The notes under the pieces: model-generated
Database searches by the model: none
What the model was told of the DNA's origin: nothing
Seen by the model: the letters and a program-made list of their open reading frames with translations, nothing else
Assembly: GCA_009788135.1 (NCBI GenBank)
Contig: WQSA01000081.1
Location: 1 to 7,422, forward strand
Direction: 5' to 3'
Origin: Candidatus Fibrimonadales bacterium
GTDB taxonomy: Bacteria; Fibrobacterota; Fibrobacteria; Fibrobacterales; Fibrobacteraceae
DNA: 7,422 bases
Position numbers and translations under genes: made by a program
Shown: piece after piece, positions 1-6,270 of the stretch
Numbering within the stretch: the stretch's first letter is position 1
How the letters are laid out: each line of letters opens with the position of its first letter

Positions 1-1
1 T

Positions 2-97
2 ACAATGCCTGAAAAATTGCCAACGCCAACAAAATCAATTCCTCAATTGCAAAAAGAGAAGGTAAAGGCAATACACTCCATATTAAGCAAAAAATAG
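2..97 (+). CDS. Possible C-terminal tail of an upstream gene (partial)
   Basis: One forward frame is open from the left edge to a TAG at 95-97. It would encode about 31 residues rich in Pro, Lys and Gln, ending in SILSKK, which is compatible with the polar end of a protein whose body lies outside the window. The stop lies inside the hairpin at 74-120, as expected where a terminator follows a gene closely. There is no start codon context to judge, and the opposite strand also has an open frame here, so the call is weak. No family can be named. Confidence 0.3.
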   Translation, partial: TMPEKLPTPTKSIPQLQKEKVKAIHSILSKK

Positions 98-130
98 AAA
101 AAATTGCTCTGTATGGAGTGCAATTTTGAT
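74..130 (+). terminator. AT-rich hairpin, possible intrinsic terminator
   Basis: CACTCCATA at 74-82 is the exact reverse complement of TATGGAGTG at 112-120. A second stem lies inside it, AGCAA at 86-90 with TTGCT at 104-108. The 3' side is followed by CAATTTTGATTT, an interrupted T-rich stretch. Position and shape fit a terminator between an upstream gene and the promoter at 160. The stem is not GC-rich, the internal loop is A-rich and the T-tract is broken, so termination would be moderate at best. It could instead be an mRNA 3'-end stabiliser. Confidence 0.4.
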
Positions 131-159
131 TTATAAACGAGCTATTTCATGATTTACCC

Positions 160-188
160 TTGACAAAAGTCAATAATTTTCCTATCTT
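160..188 (+). promoter_or_regulatory. Sigma70-type promoter of the secreted-protein gene
   Basis: A perfect -35 box TTGACA at 160-165 is separated by 17 nt from TATCTT at 183-188, which serves as the -10 box. Transcription would start near 195, giving a leader of about 26 nt with AGAGG at 209-213, seven nt before the ATG at 221. This is the best promoter seen in the window. Two perfect inverted repeats overlap it and are listed separately. Confidence 0.75.
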
Positions 189-198
189 TACGAAAGAT
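160..198. promoter_or_regulatory. Two inverted repeats overlapping the promoter; candidate operators
   Basis: TTGAC at 160-164 and GTCAA at 169-173 form a perfect 5-N4-5 dyad covering the -35 box. ATCTTT at 184-189 and AAAGAT at 193-198 form a perfect 6-N3-6 dyad covering the -10 box and the likely start site. The first has the spacing of Crp/Fnr-superfamily boxes (Fnr: TTGAT-N4-ATCAA) but differs at the inner base of each half. Half of that dyad is simply the -35 consensus, so only the GTCAA half is extra information. Regulator identity is speculation; the symmetry is read directly from the sequence. Confidence 0.3.
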
Positions 199-220
199 TT
201 ATAAAAACAGAGGTTTTTAT

Positions 221-652
221 ATGAAAATATATGTACGTTTCTTATTTTTTGTAAGCATTATGCTTGTTTCAACAGTTTCTGCAAACTCGCTTTCCGAAAG
301 CTGTGAAGAGGAAATTTTAGATCTTTTGGAAGATTATGATCTTGACATGAAGGAGCTTATAAAAGATTTAGTACCTGTGGCAGTGAAAGTAAAAGTACAA
401 GCAAAAGCACCATTGCAATTTCTGCTTGGTCCTGGTCCGGATGACAAAATGACAGATATAGGAGTAAGTGTAGGATGCCTTAAAGAATTGCCAGAATCTG
501 CCGGTGCAATTACTTCCATGTTTAAAAGTCTGGGCTTAGAGGCGGCAAATGGGGCGACTGCAAGCAACACAAAATCTAAGAGTCAAGATTGCAAAGAAAT
601 GAGGTTGTCGAAAGCGAAAAAGTTGAAATCAAAGATGTTATATATCTGCTAA
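221..652 (+). CDS. Secreted protein of unknown function, 5' part of an apparently frameshifted gene
   Basis: The 143-residue product starts with a typical Sec signal peptide: Lys2 and Arg6, a hydrophobic core over residues 7-19 and a cleavage site after Val-Ser-Ala21. The predicted mature protein is acidic at first (SCEEEILDLLED, residues 27-38), then has a Lys/Val-rich strand (VAVKVKVQAK, 53-62), LLGPGPDD at 68-75, and cysteines at 28, 86, 124 and 143. I do not recognise a characterised family. AGAGG at 209-213 and the promoter at 160-188 support the ATG at 221. After about residue 124 the sequence turns into a basic tail (residues 129-138). That tail overlaps 589-822, whose frame looks more protein-like there, so the last 15-20 residues are probably an out-of-frame artefact of a -1 shift. 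Base composition is visibly more AT-rich than in ilvC or glnN. Confidence 0.65.
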   Translation: MKIYVRFLFFVSIMLVSTVSANSLSESCEEEILDLLEDYDLDMKELIKDLVPVAVKVKVQAKAPLQFLLGPGPDDKMTDIGVSVGCLKELPESAGAITSMFKSLGLEAANGATASNTKSKSQDCKEMRLSKAKKLKSKMLYIC

Positions 653-822
653 ACGGACTAGAAATAAAAAATGCCGCTATTGTTGAAATTAGCACTGACG
701 AAGTGAAATATAAAGTCGGTACGCGAATAATTACGTATGCTGCGAAAAAAACAGAAATATCTGCTATTTTCAATCCGGAAACTCATTCCTGCGAATGGTC
801 AAGTATATTTGAGCGGAAATAA
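589..822 (+). CDS. 3' part of the frameshifted secreted gene, or a small separate gene; 'DVIY..NG.EI' repeat-type domain
   Basis: This frame is -1 relative to 221-652. It is open from just after TAA at 577-579 and ends at TAA 820-822. The nominal start is TTG at 589, with only a weak AAGAG at 578-582 before it. Residues 16-43 (DVIYLLNGLEIKN, then a strand ending in DEVKY) and 45-61 resemble a short beta-rich unit, roughly DVIYxKDGxEIxAxVxEIxxxEIKYK. I know this unit from secreted and envelope proteins of Bacteroidota and Fibrobacter; its function is undefined. There is no signal peptide of its own, which suits it being the continuation of 221-652. It could be reached by a mutation, a sequencing error in an A-run, programmed -1 frameshifting at 616-622, or independent initiation. 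Confidence 0.5.
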   Translation: MQRNEVVESEKVEIKDVIYLLNGLEIKNAAIVEISTDEVKYKVGTRIITYAAKKTEISAIFNPETHSCEWSSIFERK

Positions 823-832
823 GCTGCAAGTA

Positions 833-862
833 TTGTGGCAAGGCAAGTTTGTTTTCTATATT
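833..862 (+). promoter_or_regulatory. Weak promoter candidate for ilvC
   Basis: TTGTGG at 833-838 and TATATT at 857-862 are separated by 18 nt, within the 67-nt gap between the stop at 822 and the ilvC ATG. The -10 box matches the consensus at five of six positions but the -35 box at only three. Transcription would start near 869, leaving a leader of about 20 nt. No leader peptide, T-box or attenuator fits in this space. Confidence 0.3.
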
Positions 863-878
863 TCCTTTATCAAAAAAA

Positions 879-883
879 AGAGG
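879..883 (+). promoter_or_regulatory. Ribosome-binding site fixing the ilvC start
   Basis: AGAGG lies six nt before the ATG at 890. It excludes the in-frame upstream ATG at 737, which would add 51 residues with no counterpart in the family and would run back through the preceding gene. Confidence 0.75.
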
Positions 884-889
884 TTTCAG

Positions 890-2359
890 ATGAATTATTT
901 CAATACTTTGCCGCTTAGAGTTCAGTTGGAAGAGCTCGGCAAATGCCGTTTTATGGATGCTTCGGAGTTTACCGATGGTGTGGAAGCGTTAAAAGGCAAA
1001 CAAATCGTGATTATAGGCGCTGGGGCGCAAGGCTTGCACCAAGGGTTGAATTTAAGAGATAGCGGACTGAATGTATCCTACGCTCTCAGACAATCCGCTA
1101 TAGAAGAAAGACGCCCAAGCTTTTTAAATGTAATTGAAAACGGATTTAAATACGGAGTTTACAAAGAGTTAATTCCCAATGCGGATTTGGTTTGCAATCT
1201 GACTCCAGACAAACAACATTCCAAAGTGGTTACAGAAGTGATGCCCTTGATGAAACAAGGCTCAGCGCTCCTCTACAGCCACGGATTCAACATTGTGGAA
1301 GAAGGGATGCAAATAAGAGAAGACATCACCGTAATAATGGTTGCTCCCAAAGGGCCAGGCTCCGAGGTTCGCACTGAATACGTGCGCGGATTCGGCATGC
1401 CGGCTTTGATTGCAGTTAAAAGAGAAAACAACCCGGAAGGCAAAGGTTTAGACTATGCAAAAGCCTACGCTGTTGGCTTGGGCAGCGACCGAGCTGGAGT
1501 TCTGGAAAGCTCATTTATAGCCGAAGTGAAAAGCGATTTGATGGGCGAACAGACAATCCTGTGCGGAATGCTGCAAACGGGCACCCTGCTTTGCTTTGAT
1601 CGCATGGTTCTTCTTGGCGTGGATGCGCCCTGGGCTTCCAAACTTCTGCAATATGGCTGGGAAACAATTTCCGAAGCATTAAAACAGGGCGGTATAACAA
1701 ACATGATGGACAGGCTCTCCAATCCCGCAAAAATACGGGCTTATGAGCTTTCCGAAGAATTGAAAACCATAATGAGACCTCTCTATCAGAAACACCAAGA
1801 CGACATTCTCTCTGGCGAATTCTCAGATACAATGATGAAAGACTGGTCGGACGGCGACAAGAAACTTCTGACCTGGCGCGAGGCTACAGGCAGAACCGCT
1901 TTTGAAAAAAACGCTCCAACAGACTATCCTATCACCGAGCAGGAATACTTTGACAAAGCCGTTTTAATGGTAGCCATGATAAAAGCTGGCGTTGAACTTG
2001 CTTTTGAAACTATGGTGAGCGCTGGCATGAAGCCTGCTTCTGCCTACTACGAATCTCTGCACGAGACTCCGCTAATCGCAAATCTGATAGCACGCAAAAA
2101 ACTTTACGAAATGAATCGGGTTATCAGCGACACGGCAGAATATGGCTGTTACCTGTTTGCAAACAGTTGCATTCCGCTTTTGGAAAACTTTATGCAGGTT
2201 CAAGGCAAAGATGTTTTAAGCGCAGTGTTCAATGAAGGCAAATCCAATTGGGTGGACAATCGCCGTTTGATTGAAGTGAACAATGCTATTCGCCATCACC
2301 CGGTTGAAGAAATTGGTGCATGGCTGAGAAGCAAAATGCGTGGGATGAAGCAGTTGTGA
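890..2359 (+). CDS. ilvC: Ketol-acid reductoisomerase, class II (long form)
   Basis: Converts 2-acetolactate or 2-aceto-2-hydroxybutyrate to the dihydroxy acids of valine, leucine and isoleucine synthesis; Mg2+ and NADPH dependent, cytoplasmic. The 489-residue product matches E. coli IlvC (491 residues) nearly end to end, starting MNYFNTLPLR. The nucleotide-binding loop GAGAQG is at residues 43-48. The phosphate-binding region YALRQSAIEERRPS keeps the Arg and Ser residues associated with NADPH preference (E. coli Lys69 is Gln here). With an offset of one from E. coli numbering, Lys154, Asp216, Glu220, Glu388, Glu392 and Ser413 of the metal and substrate site are all present. The duplicated C-terminal helical domain makes it class II. 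No other ilv gene is visible. It is the first gene of the overlapping block, and its TGA overlaps the GTG start of mqnD. Confidence 0.97.
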   Translation: MNYFNTLPLRVQLEELGKCRFMDASEFTDGVEALKGKQIVIIGAGAQGLHQGLNLRDSGLNVSYALRQSAIEERRPSFLNVIENGFKYGVYKELIPNADLVCNLTPDKQHSKVVTEVMPLMKQGSALLYSHGFNIVEEGMQIREDITVIMVAPKGPGSEVRTEYVRGFGMPALIAVKRENNPEGKGLDYAKAYAVGLGSDRAGVLESSFIAEVKSDLMGEQTILCGMLQTGTLLCFDRMVLLGVDAPWASKLLQYGWETISEALKQGGITNMMDRLSNPAKIRAYELSEELKTIMRPLYQKHQDDILSGEFSDTMMKDWSDGDKKLLTWREATGRTAFEKNAPTDYPITEQEYFDKAVLMVAMIKAGVELAFETMVSAGMKPASAYYESLHETPLIANLIARKKLYEMNRVISDTAEYGCYLFANSCIPLLENFMQVQGKDVLSAVFNEGKSNWVDNRRLIEVNNAIRHHPVEEIGAWLRSKMRGMKQL

Positions 2360-3117
2360 GACTAGGCATCTCCACTTGCCCAAACGATACTTTTATTTAT
2401 CAGAATCTGATTGAAGGCAAGGTTAAAACTCCTTGCCAAATTTCAGTTGAGTACGCTGATGTTCAGACTTTGAATGAAAAAGTTCTGAGCGGCGATTTTG
2501 ATATGGCTAAAATTAGCTGTGCCGTTTATCATCTTGTGGAAGATAAGTATAGAATTTTGGATAGCGGCGGCGCTATGGGCTATGGTTGCGGGCCATTGCT
2601 GCTTTCTTCCGTAGGGAAAGATTTTGATACGAATATTTCGGTTTATTTGCCTGGGAAGAATACAACTGCGGCAGCATTATTTAATTTTTGGGCAAAGAAT
2701 AAAAACAAAGTTGAATATATGCGATTCGATAAATTATATCGGAGCTTGCGCGAGAAGAGAATCGAGCAAGGCGTTGTTATTCATGAGCATCGTTTTACAT
2801 GGAAGAGAGACGGTTTGCATTTGATTGCGGATTTGGGCGCGTTTTGGGAACAAGAGTTAAAGGCTCCGATTCCGTTGGGCTGCACGGTTATAAAAAAGGA
2901 TTTGGGCGAAGGGCTTGCGAAAGAGATGGATTTGTGCATTCAGGAAAGTTTGCGGCTCGCTTGGGAAAGAGAGGAGCCTGTGAGTGATTTTATAAGAAAG
3001 CTCGCTCAGATAGAAGAAGACGATGTTATTTTGCAGCATATCAGAATGTTTGTGAATGAGTATTCCATGAACAGAGGCGAGGAAGGCGAAAGGGCTATGG
3101 AGATGTTAAAATGCTGA
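2356..3117 (+). CDS. mqnD: 1,4-dihydroxy-6-naphthoate synthase, MqnD
   Basis: Acts in the futalosine pathway of menaquinone synthesis, turning cyclic dehypoxanthinyl futalosine into 1,4-dihydroxy-6-naphthoate. The protein has the periplasmic-binding-protein-like fold of the MqnA/MqnD family. Signature stretches are RLGISTCPNDTF at the N-terminus, DVQTLNEKVLSGDFD, GYGCGPLLL, and IHEHRFTWKRDGLHLIADLG followed by PIPLGC, all typical of MqnD and not MqnA. His143 in that stretch probably corresponds to the catalytic histidine proposed for Thermus MqnD. I prefer the GTG at 2356, which overlaps the ilvC stop as GTGA and gives MRLGISTCP and 253 residues, slightly below the usual 270-285. An ATG at 2320 would add 12 residues of polar sequence inside ilvC. 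The ribosome-binding site is weak (GGGA at 2342-2345), so coupling to ilvC translation is likely. Confidence 0.9.
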   Translation: MRLGISTCPNDTFIYQNLIEGKVKTPCQISVEYADVQTLNEKVLSGDFDMAKISCAVYHLVEDKYRILDSGGAMGYGCGPLLLSSVGKDFDTNISVYLPGKNTTAAALFNFWAKNKNKVEYMRFDKLYRSLREKRIEQGVVIHEHRFTWKRDGLHLIADLGAFWEQELKAPIPLGCTVIKKDLGEGLAKEMDLCIQESLRLAWEREEPVSDFIRKLAQIEEDDVILQHIRMFVNEYSMNRGEEGERAMEMLKC

Positions 3118-4166
3118 ATTCAATAGATCTGTTTGCCGGGATAGGCGGAATACGGCTGGGTTTTGACAGAGCCTTTGGAAAAAAGTTAAAAACTGTTTTT
3201 ATAAGCGAATGGGACGAGCATGCGCAAAAAACCTATAATGCAAATTTTGGCAGCAAAGTGGAAATTGCAGGCGATATAACCAAAATAAATGAAGCTGACA
3301 TACCATCATTTGATATTTGCTTAGCGGGTTTTCCATGCCAAGCGTTCAGTCTTGCCGGGCAACGCAAAGGCTTTTCCGATGATTACAAAGGCATGTCGCG
3401 CGGAACGCTGTTTTTCGATGTGATAAGAATATGCGAGCGGCACAAACCCAAAGTTATTTTTTGCGAAAATGTAAAAGGTTTGAAAATCCACGATAAAGGA
3501 CGAACATTTGAAATTATAAAAGGAGAGCTAAAAGCGATTGGCTACAATGTTTTCGCAGAGGTGCTGAACAGCCGAGACTTTGGTGTGCCGCAAAATCGCG
3601 AGCGCATTTACATCGTTGCATTTAGAGAAGACATTGACTGTTCCAAATTTCATTTTCCAGAATCAACGGATTCAACAAAGCGAATCAAAGATATATTGGA
3701 ACAGCAAGTATCGGCAAAATATTATTTGAGCGAGAGGTATCTTGAAACGCTTCGCCGTCATCGTGCAAGGCACGAGGCTAAAGGACATGGTTTTGGCTAC
3801 GAAATCCGAGGCAGAGACGATGTAGCTGGAGCGATTGTTTGCGGCGGAATGGGCCGCGAACGCAATCTTTTGGTTGACAAACCTAAGAAAAAATTAGTTC
3901 CAGTAACGCATATTAAAGGCGAAATTAACAAAGAGGGCGTGAGAAAAATGACTCCCCGTGAATGGGCAAGACTGCAAGGCTACCCAGATACATTTAAACT
4001 ATCTCTATCCGATGTTCATTTATATAAGCAACTAGGCAATTCTGTTTCCGTACCTGTGATAGAAGCTATAGCTAAGAGAATAAGAAAATATTTACTATAT
4101 TCCCCCTATGAGCGTAGTCAAGAGAAGAGATATTTTAAAGGAAATTTTCGCAAGAAAACCCATTGA
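3111..4166 (+). CDS. dcm: DNA (cytosine-5) methyltransferase, Dcm type
   Basis: Transfers a methyl group from S-adenosylmethionine to C5 of cytosine in a specific DNA site. All key motifs occur in the standard order: I DLFAGIGG (6-13), IV GFPCQAFS with catalytic Cys76, VI ENVKGL (119-124), VIII QNRERIYIV (161-169), IX RKMTPREWARLQGYP (278-292) and X QLGNSVSVPV (307-316). The target-recognition region lies at about 185-275 and contains HEAKGHGFGYEI. That resembles enzymes of the Dcm/EcoRII group, but specificity cannot be assigned. The start is backed by GGAG at 3099-3102 and overlaps the mqnD stop by seven nt. Residues 333-351 beyond motif X are read out of frame through the start of glnN and are probably dispensable. 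No restriction endonuclease or Vsr-type repair gene is visible, so it looks like an orphan methyltransferase. Confidence 0.95.
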   Translation: MLNSIDLFAGIGGIRLGFDRAFGKKLKTVFISEWDEHAQKTYNANFGSKVEIAGDITKINEADIPSFDICLAGFPCQAFSLAGQRKGFSDDYKGMSRGTLFFDVIRICERHKPKVIFCENVKGLKIHDKGRTFEIIKGELKAIGYNVFAEVLNSRDFGVPQNRERIYIVAFREDIDCSKFHFPESTDSTKRIKDILEQQVSAKYYLSERYLETLRRHRARHEAKGHGFGYEIRGRDDVAGAIVCGGMGRERNLLVDKPKKKLVPVTHIKGEINKEGVRKMTPREWARLQGYPDTFKLSLSDVHLYKQLGNSVSVPVIEAIAKRIRKYLLYSPYERSQEKRYFKGNFRKKTH

Positions 4167-6270
4167 TGTTGTGCAGGGCAAGTCCCTTTATGAGATTTGG
4201 GCTACCGATGTTTTTGATTTGTCAAAAATGAAAAACGTGTTGCCAAAACAGATTTTCAAATCTTTGGAAAAAACAGTTGAAGTCGGAGTGCCGCTGGAAA
4301 AAGGCGTGGCAGACGAAATTGCTGCCGCAATGCGCAACTGGGCAATTAGCCACGGAGCAAAGTTTTACTCGCACGTGTTCCACCCGCTAACAGGAGCTAC
4401 CGCAGAAAAACATGATGGTTTTATAGCAATTAACCGCGACGGCGAAATCTTAACCGAATTTTCCAGCAAGCAATTGATACAGGGCGAACCCGATGCAAGC
4501 TCATTTCCCAACGGCGGAATTCGTTCCACATTTGAAGCACGAGGCTATACCGCATGGGACGTTACAAGCCCGGCATATATAATGGAAACCGCAAATGGCA
4601 AAACGCTTTGCATACCGACTGTTTTCGTATCTTGGACTGGAGAAGCTCTGGATAAAAAAACTCCTTTGCTTCGCTCAAACATAGCCATAAGCCGCAGCGC
4701 AAACCGCATTTTGAAACTCTTTGGGCATCCAGATGCGAGCATAAGCACCAGCGCTGGCCCGGAACAGGAATACTTTCTTATAGACCGAGCATTCGCTGCC
4801 GCTCGCCCGGATTTGCTCCTCGCTGGCAGGACCCTCTTTGGCAGACCAGGCGCAAAAGGACAGGAATTCGGAGATCACTATTTTGGCGCAATACCTCAAA
4901 GAGTCCAGGTATTTATGCACGATGTGGAAGAAAAATTCTATCGCCTCGGAATACCGGCAAAAACTCATCACAACGAAGTTGCGCCCGCTCAATTTGAAAT
5001 AGCCCCTCTTTATGAAAACTCAAATATTTCGAGCGACCACCAACAGCTCGTTATGACCATTTTGAAAAATGTTGCGAGAAAACACGGATTCATATGCCTT
5101 TTGCACGAAAAACCCTTTAAGGGAGTAAACGGCAGCGGAAAGCACGTAAACTGGTCCATAAGAAGTTCAGTGCTTGGCAATCTTTTGGATCCGGGTGATA
5201 CCCCTCATGCAAATATGCAATTCCTCCTGTTCTGCGCAGCGGTGATTCGCGGAGTTCACAAATACGGCCACCTGCTCAGAGCGACCGTGGCAAGCGCCAG
5301 CAACGACCATCGCCTTGGCCAGAACGAAGCGCCTCCTGCAATTATGAGCATTTATCTGGGAGCGCAGTTAGCGGATGTGTTTGAGCGAATATGCAAGGGA
5401 ACGGGACATGCAAACGCTCCAATAAGCACCTTTGTGAATATCGGCGTTGACTCATTGCCGCCTTTGCCCAAAGACCCCGGCGACCGCAACCGCACATCGC
5501 CATTTGCATTTACGGGAAATCGCTTTGAGTTCAGAGCGGTTGGAGCCAGCCAATCGATAAGCGATTCTCTTGTTGCCATAAATACCATAGTTTCTGATTC
5601 CTTGGACTGGATTGCAGACAAGTTGGAAGCGGGCATTGCCGCCGGGAAAAAGCTTGAAAATGCTTGCACGGATGTTCTGAAAGAAATTCTGGAGAATCAC
5701 AGCGCTGTTATTTTCAATGGAAACGGCTATTCAGAAGAGTGGATAGAAGAAGCGGAGCGCAGAGGTTTGCGCAATTTAAGAACTTGCGCAGAAGCGTTGC
5801 CTGTTCTCAATGAAAAAGATATAATTTCCCTTTTTGAAACGCAAAAAGTAATCACTCCTGTTGAGCTTGCCGCTCGCTATGAAATTTCTATCGATCAGTA
5901 TGTAAAAACCATAGATGTAGAAGCGAAACTTGTTTTGGAAATAGCGAAGACCAAGATTTTGCCATCGGTAATAGCCTATTTAACCGATCAGGTAGAGTGC
6001 TTTGAGTCTCTTGGCGAGTTTAGATTGGACCGTTCAAATATAAATTTTGTAGCGGAAAAGCTGAAAGATTTGCAGAGCTCTGTTGCAAAGCTGGAAAAAG
6101 ATTTGGACATAAGCCATAACGGCAGTTTTGAGGAGCAGCTTAATTTCCATTCCAAAACCATTGTAGCAGACATGAACGCAGTACGTGCCGCCGCCGATGC
6201 CCTTGAAGGCGAGGTGGCAGACGATTTCTGGCCATTGCCAAGCTACATGGAAATGCTGTTTATACGATGA
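4108..6270 (+). CDS. glnN: Glutamine synthetase type III
   Basis: ATP-dependent amidation of glutamate to glutamine, the main route of ammonium assimilation; cytoplasmic, and dodecameric in characterised members. At 720 residues it has the large size of GSIII and not that of GSI (about 450-470). Family stretches are HPLTGATAEKHDGF near residue 100, GPEQEYFLID (217-226), NEVAPAQFEIAP (289-300), HEKPFKGVNGSGKHVNWS (333-350), NEAPPAIMS (406-414) and NRFEFRAVG (471-479). They supply the metal and glutamate ligands (Glu in EQEYF, Glu290, His346) and the active-site Arg476. The C-terminal GSIII-specific helical region follows. The N-terminus (MSVVKRRDILKEIFARKP) fits the family start. That start lies within dcm, and no ribosome-binding site precedes it; a TATATT at 4096-4101 lies six nt before the ATG. 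No nitrogen-regulatory gene (PII, amtB) is adjacent in the window. Confidence 0.97.
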   Translation: MSVVKRRDILKEIFARKPIDVVQGKSLYEIWATDVFDLSKMKNVLPKQIFKSLEKTVEVGVPLEKGVADEIAAAMRNWAISHGAKFYSHVFHPLTGATAEKHDGFIAINRDGEILTEFSSKQLIQGEPDASSFPNGGIRSTFEARGYTAWDVTSPAYIMETANGKTLCIPTVFVSWTGEALDKKTPLLRSNIAISRSANRILKLFGHPDASISTSAGPEQEYFLIDRAFAAARPDLLLAGRTLFGRPGAKGQEFGDHYFGAIPQRVQVFMHDVEEKFYRLGIPAKTHHNEVAPAQFEIAPLYENSNISSDHQQLVMTILKNVARKHGFICLLHEKPFKGVNGSGKHVNWSIRSSVLGNLLDPGDTPHANMQFLLFCAAVIRGVHKYGHLLRATVASASNDHRLGQNEAPPAIMSIYLGAQLADVFERICKGTGHANAPISTFVNIGVDSLPPLPKDPGDRNRTSPFAFTGNRFEFRAVGASQSISDSLVAINTIVSDSLDWIADKLEAGIAAGKKLENACTDVLKEILENHSAVIFNGNGYSEEWIEEAERRGLRNLRTCAEALPVLNEKDIISLFETQKVITPVELAARYEISIDQYVKTIDVEAKLVLEIAKTKILPSVIAYLTDQVECFESLGEFRLDRSNINFVAEKLKDLQSSVAKLEKDLDISHNGSFEEQLNFHSKTIVADMNAVRAAADALEGEVADDFWPLPSYMEMLFIR

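Noticed and set aside
1..120. Open hydrophobic frame on the minus strand at the left edge
   Set aside because: It lacks an ATG and is the kind of Leu/Ile-rich antisense reading expected opposite Lys/Gln-rich coding. It also runs through the hairpin. It cannot be judged without sequence to the left.
737..889. Upstream in-frame extension of ilvC from the ATG at 737
   Set aside because: The extra 51 residues match nothing in ketol-acid reductoisomerases, overlap the 589-822 frame, and AGAGG at 879-883 clearly serves the ATG at 890.
823..889. T-box, leader peptide or attenuator before ilvC
   Set aside because: The gap is only 67 nt, with no hairpin-plus-T-run or run of Leu, Ile or Val codons.
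1465..1832. Minus-strand open frames of 85 and 105 codons inside ilvC
   Set aside because: They lie wholly opposite strongly conserved ilvC coding sequence and resemble no family; shadow frames.
2320..2355. ATG at 2320 as the mqnD start
   Set aside because: It would add 12 polar residues inside ilvC. The GTG at 2356 gives the usual short lead into RLGISTCPNDTF and a 4-nt coupled overlap. It is not fully excluded.
4545..5700. Minus-strand open frames opposite glnN
   Set aside because: Antisense to conserved GSIII coding sequence, with no ribosome-binding sites or recognisable products.
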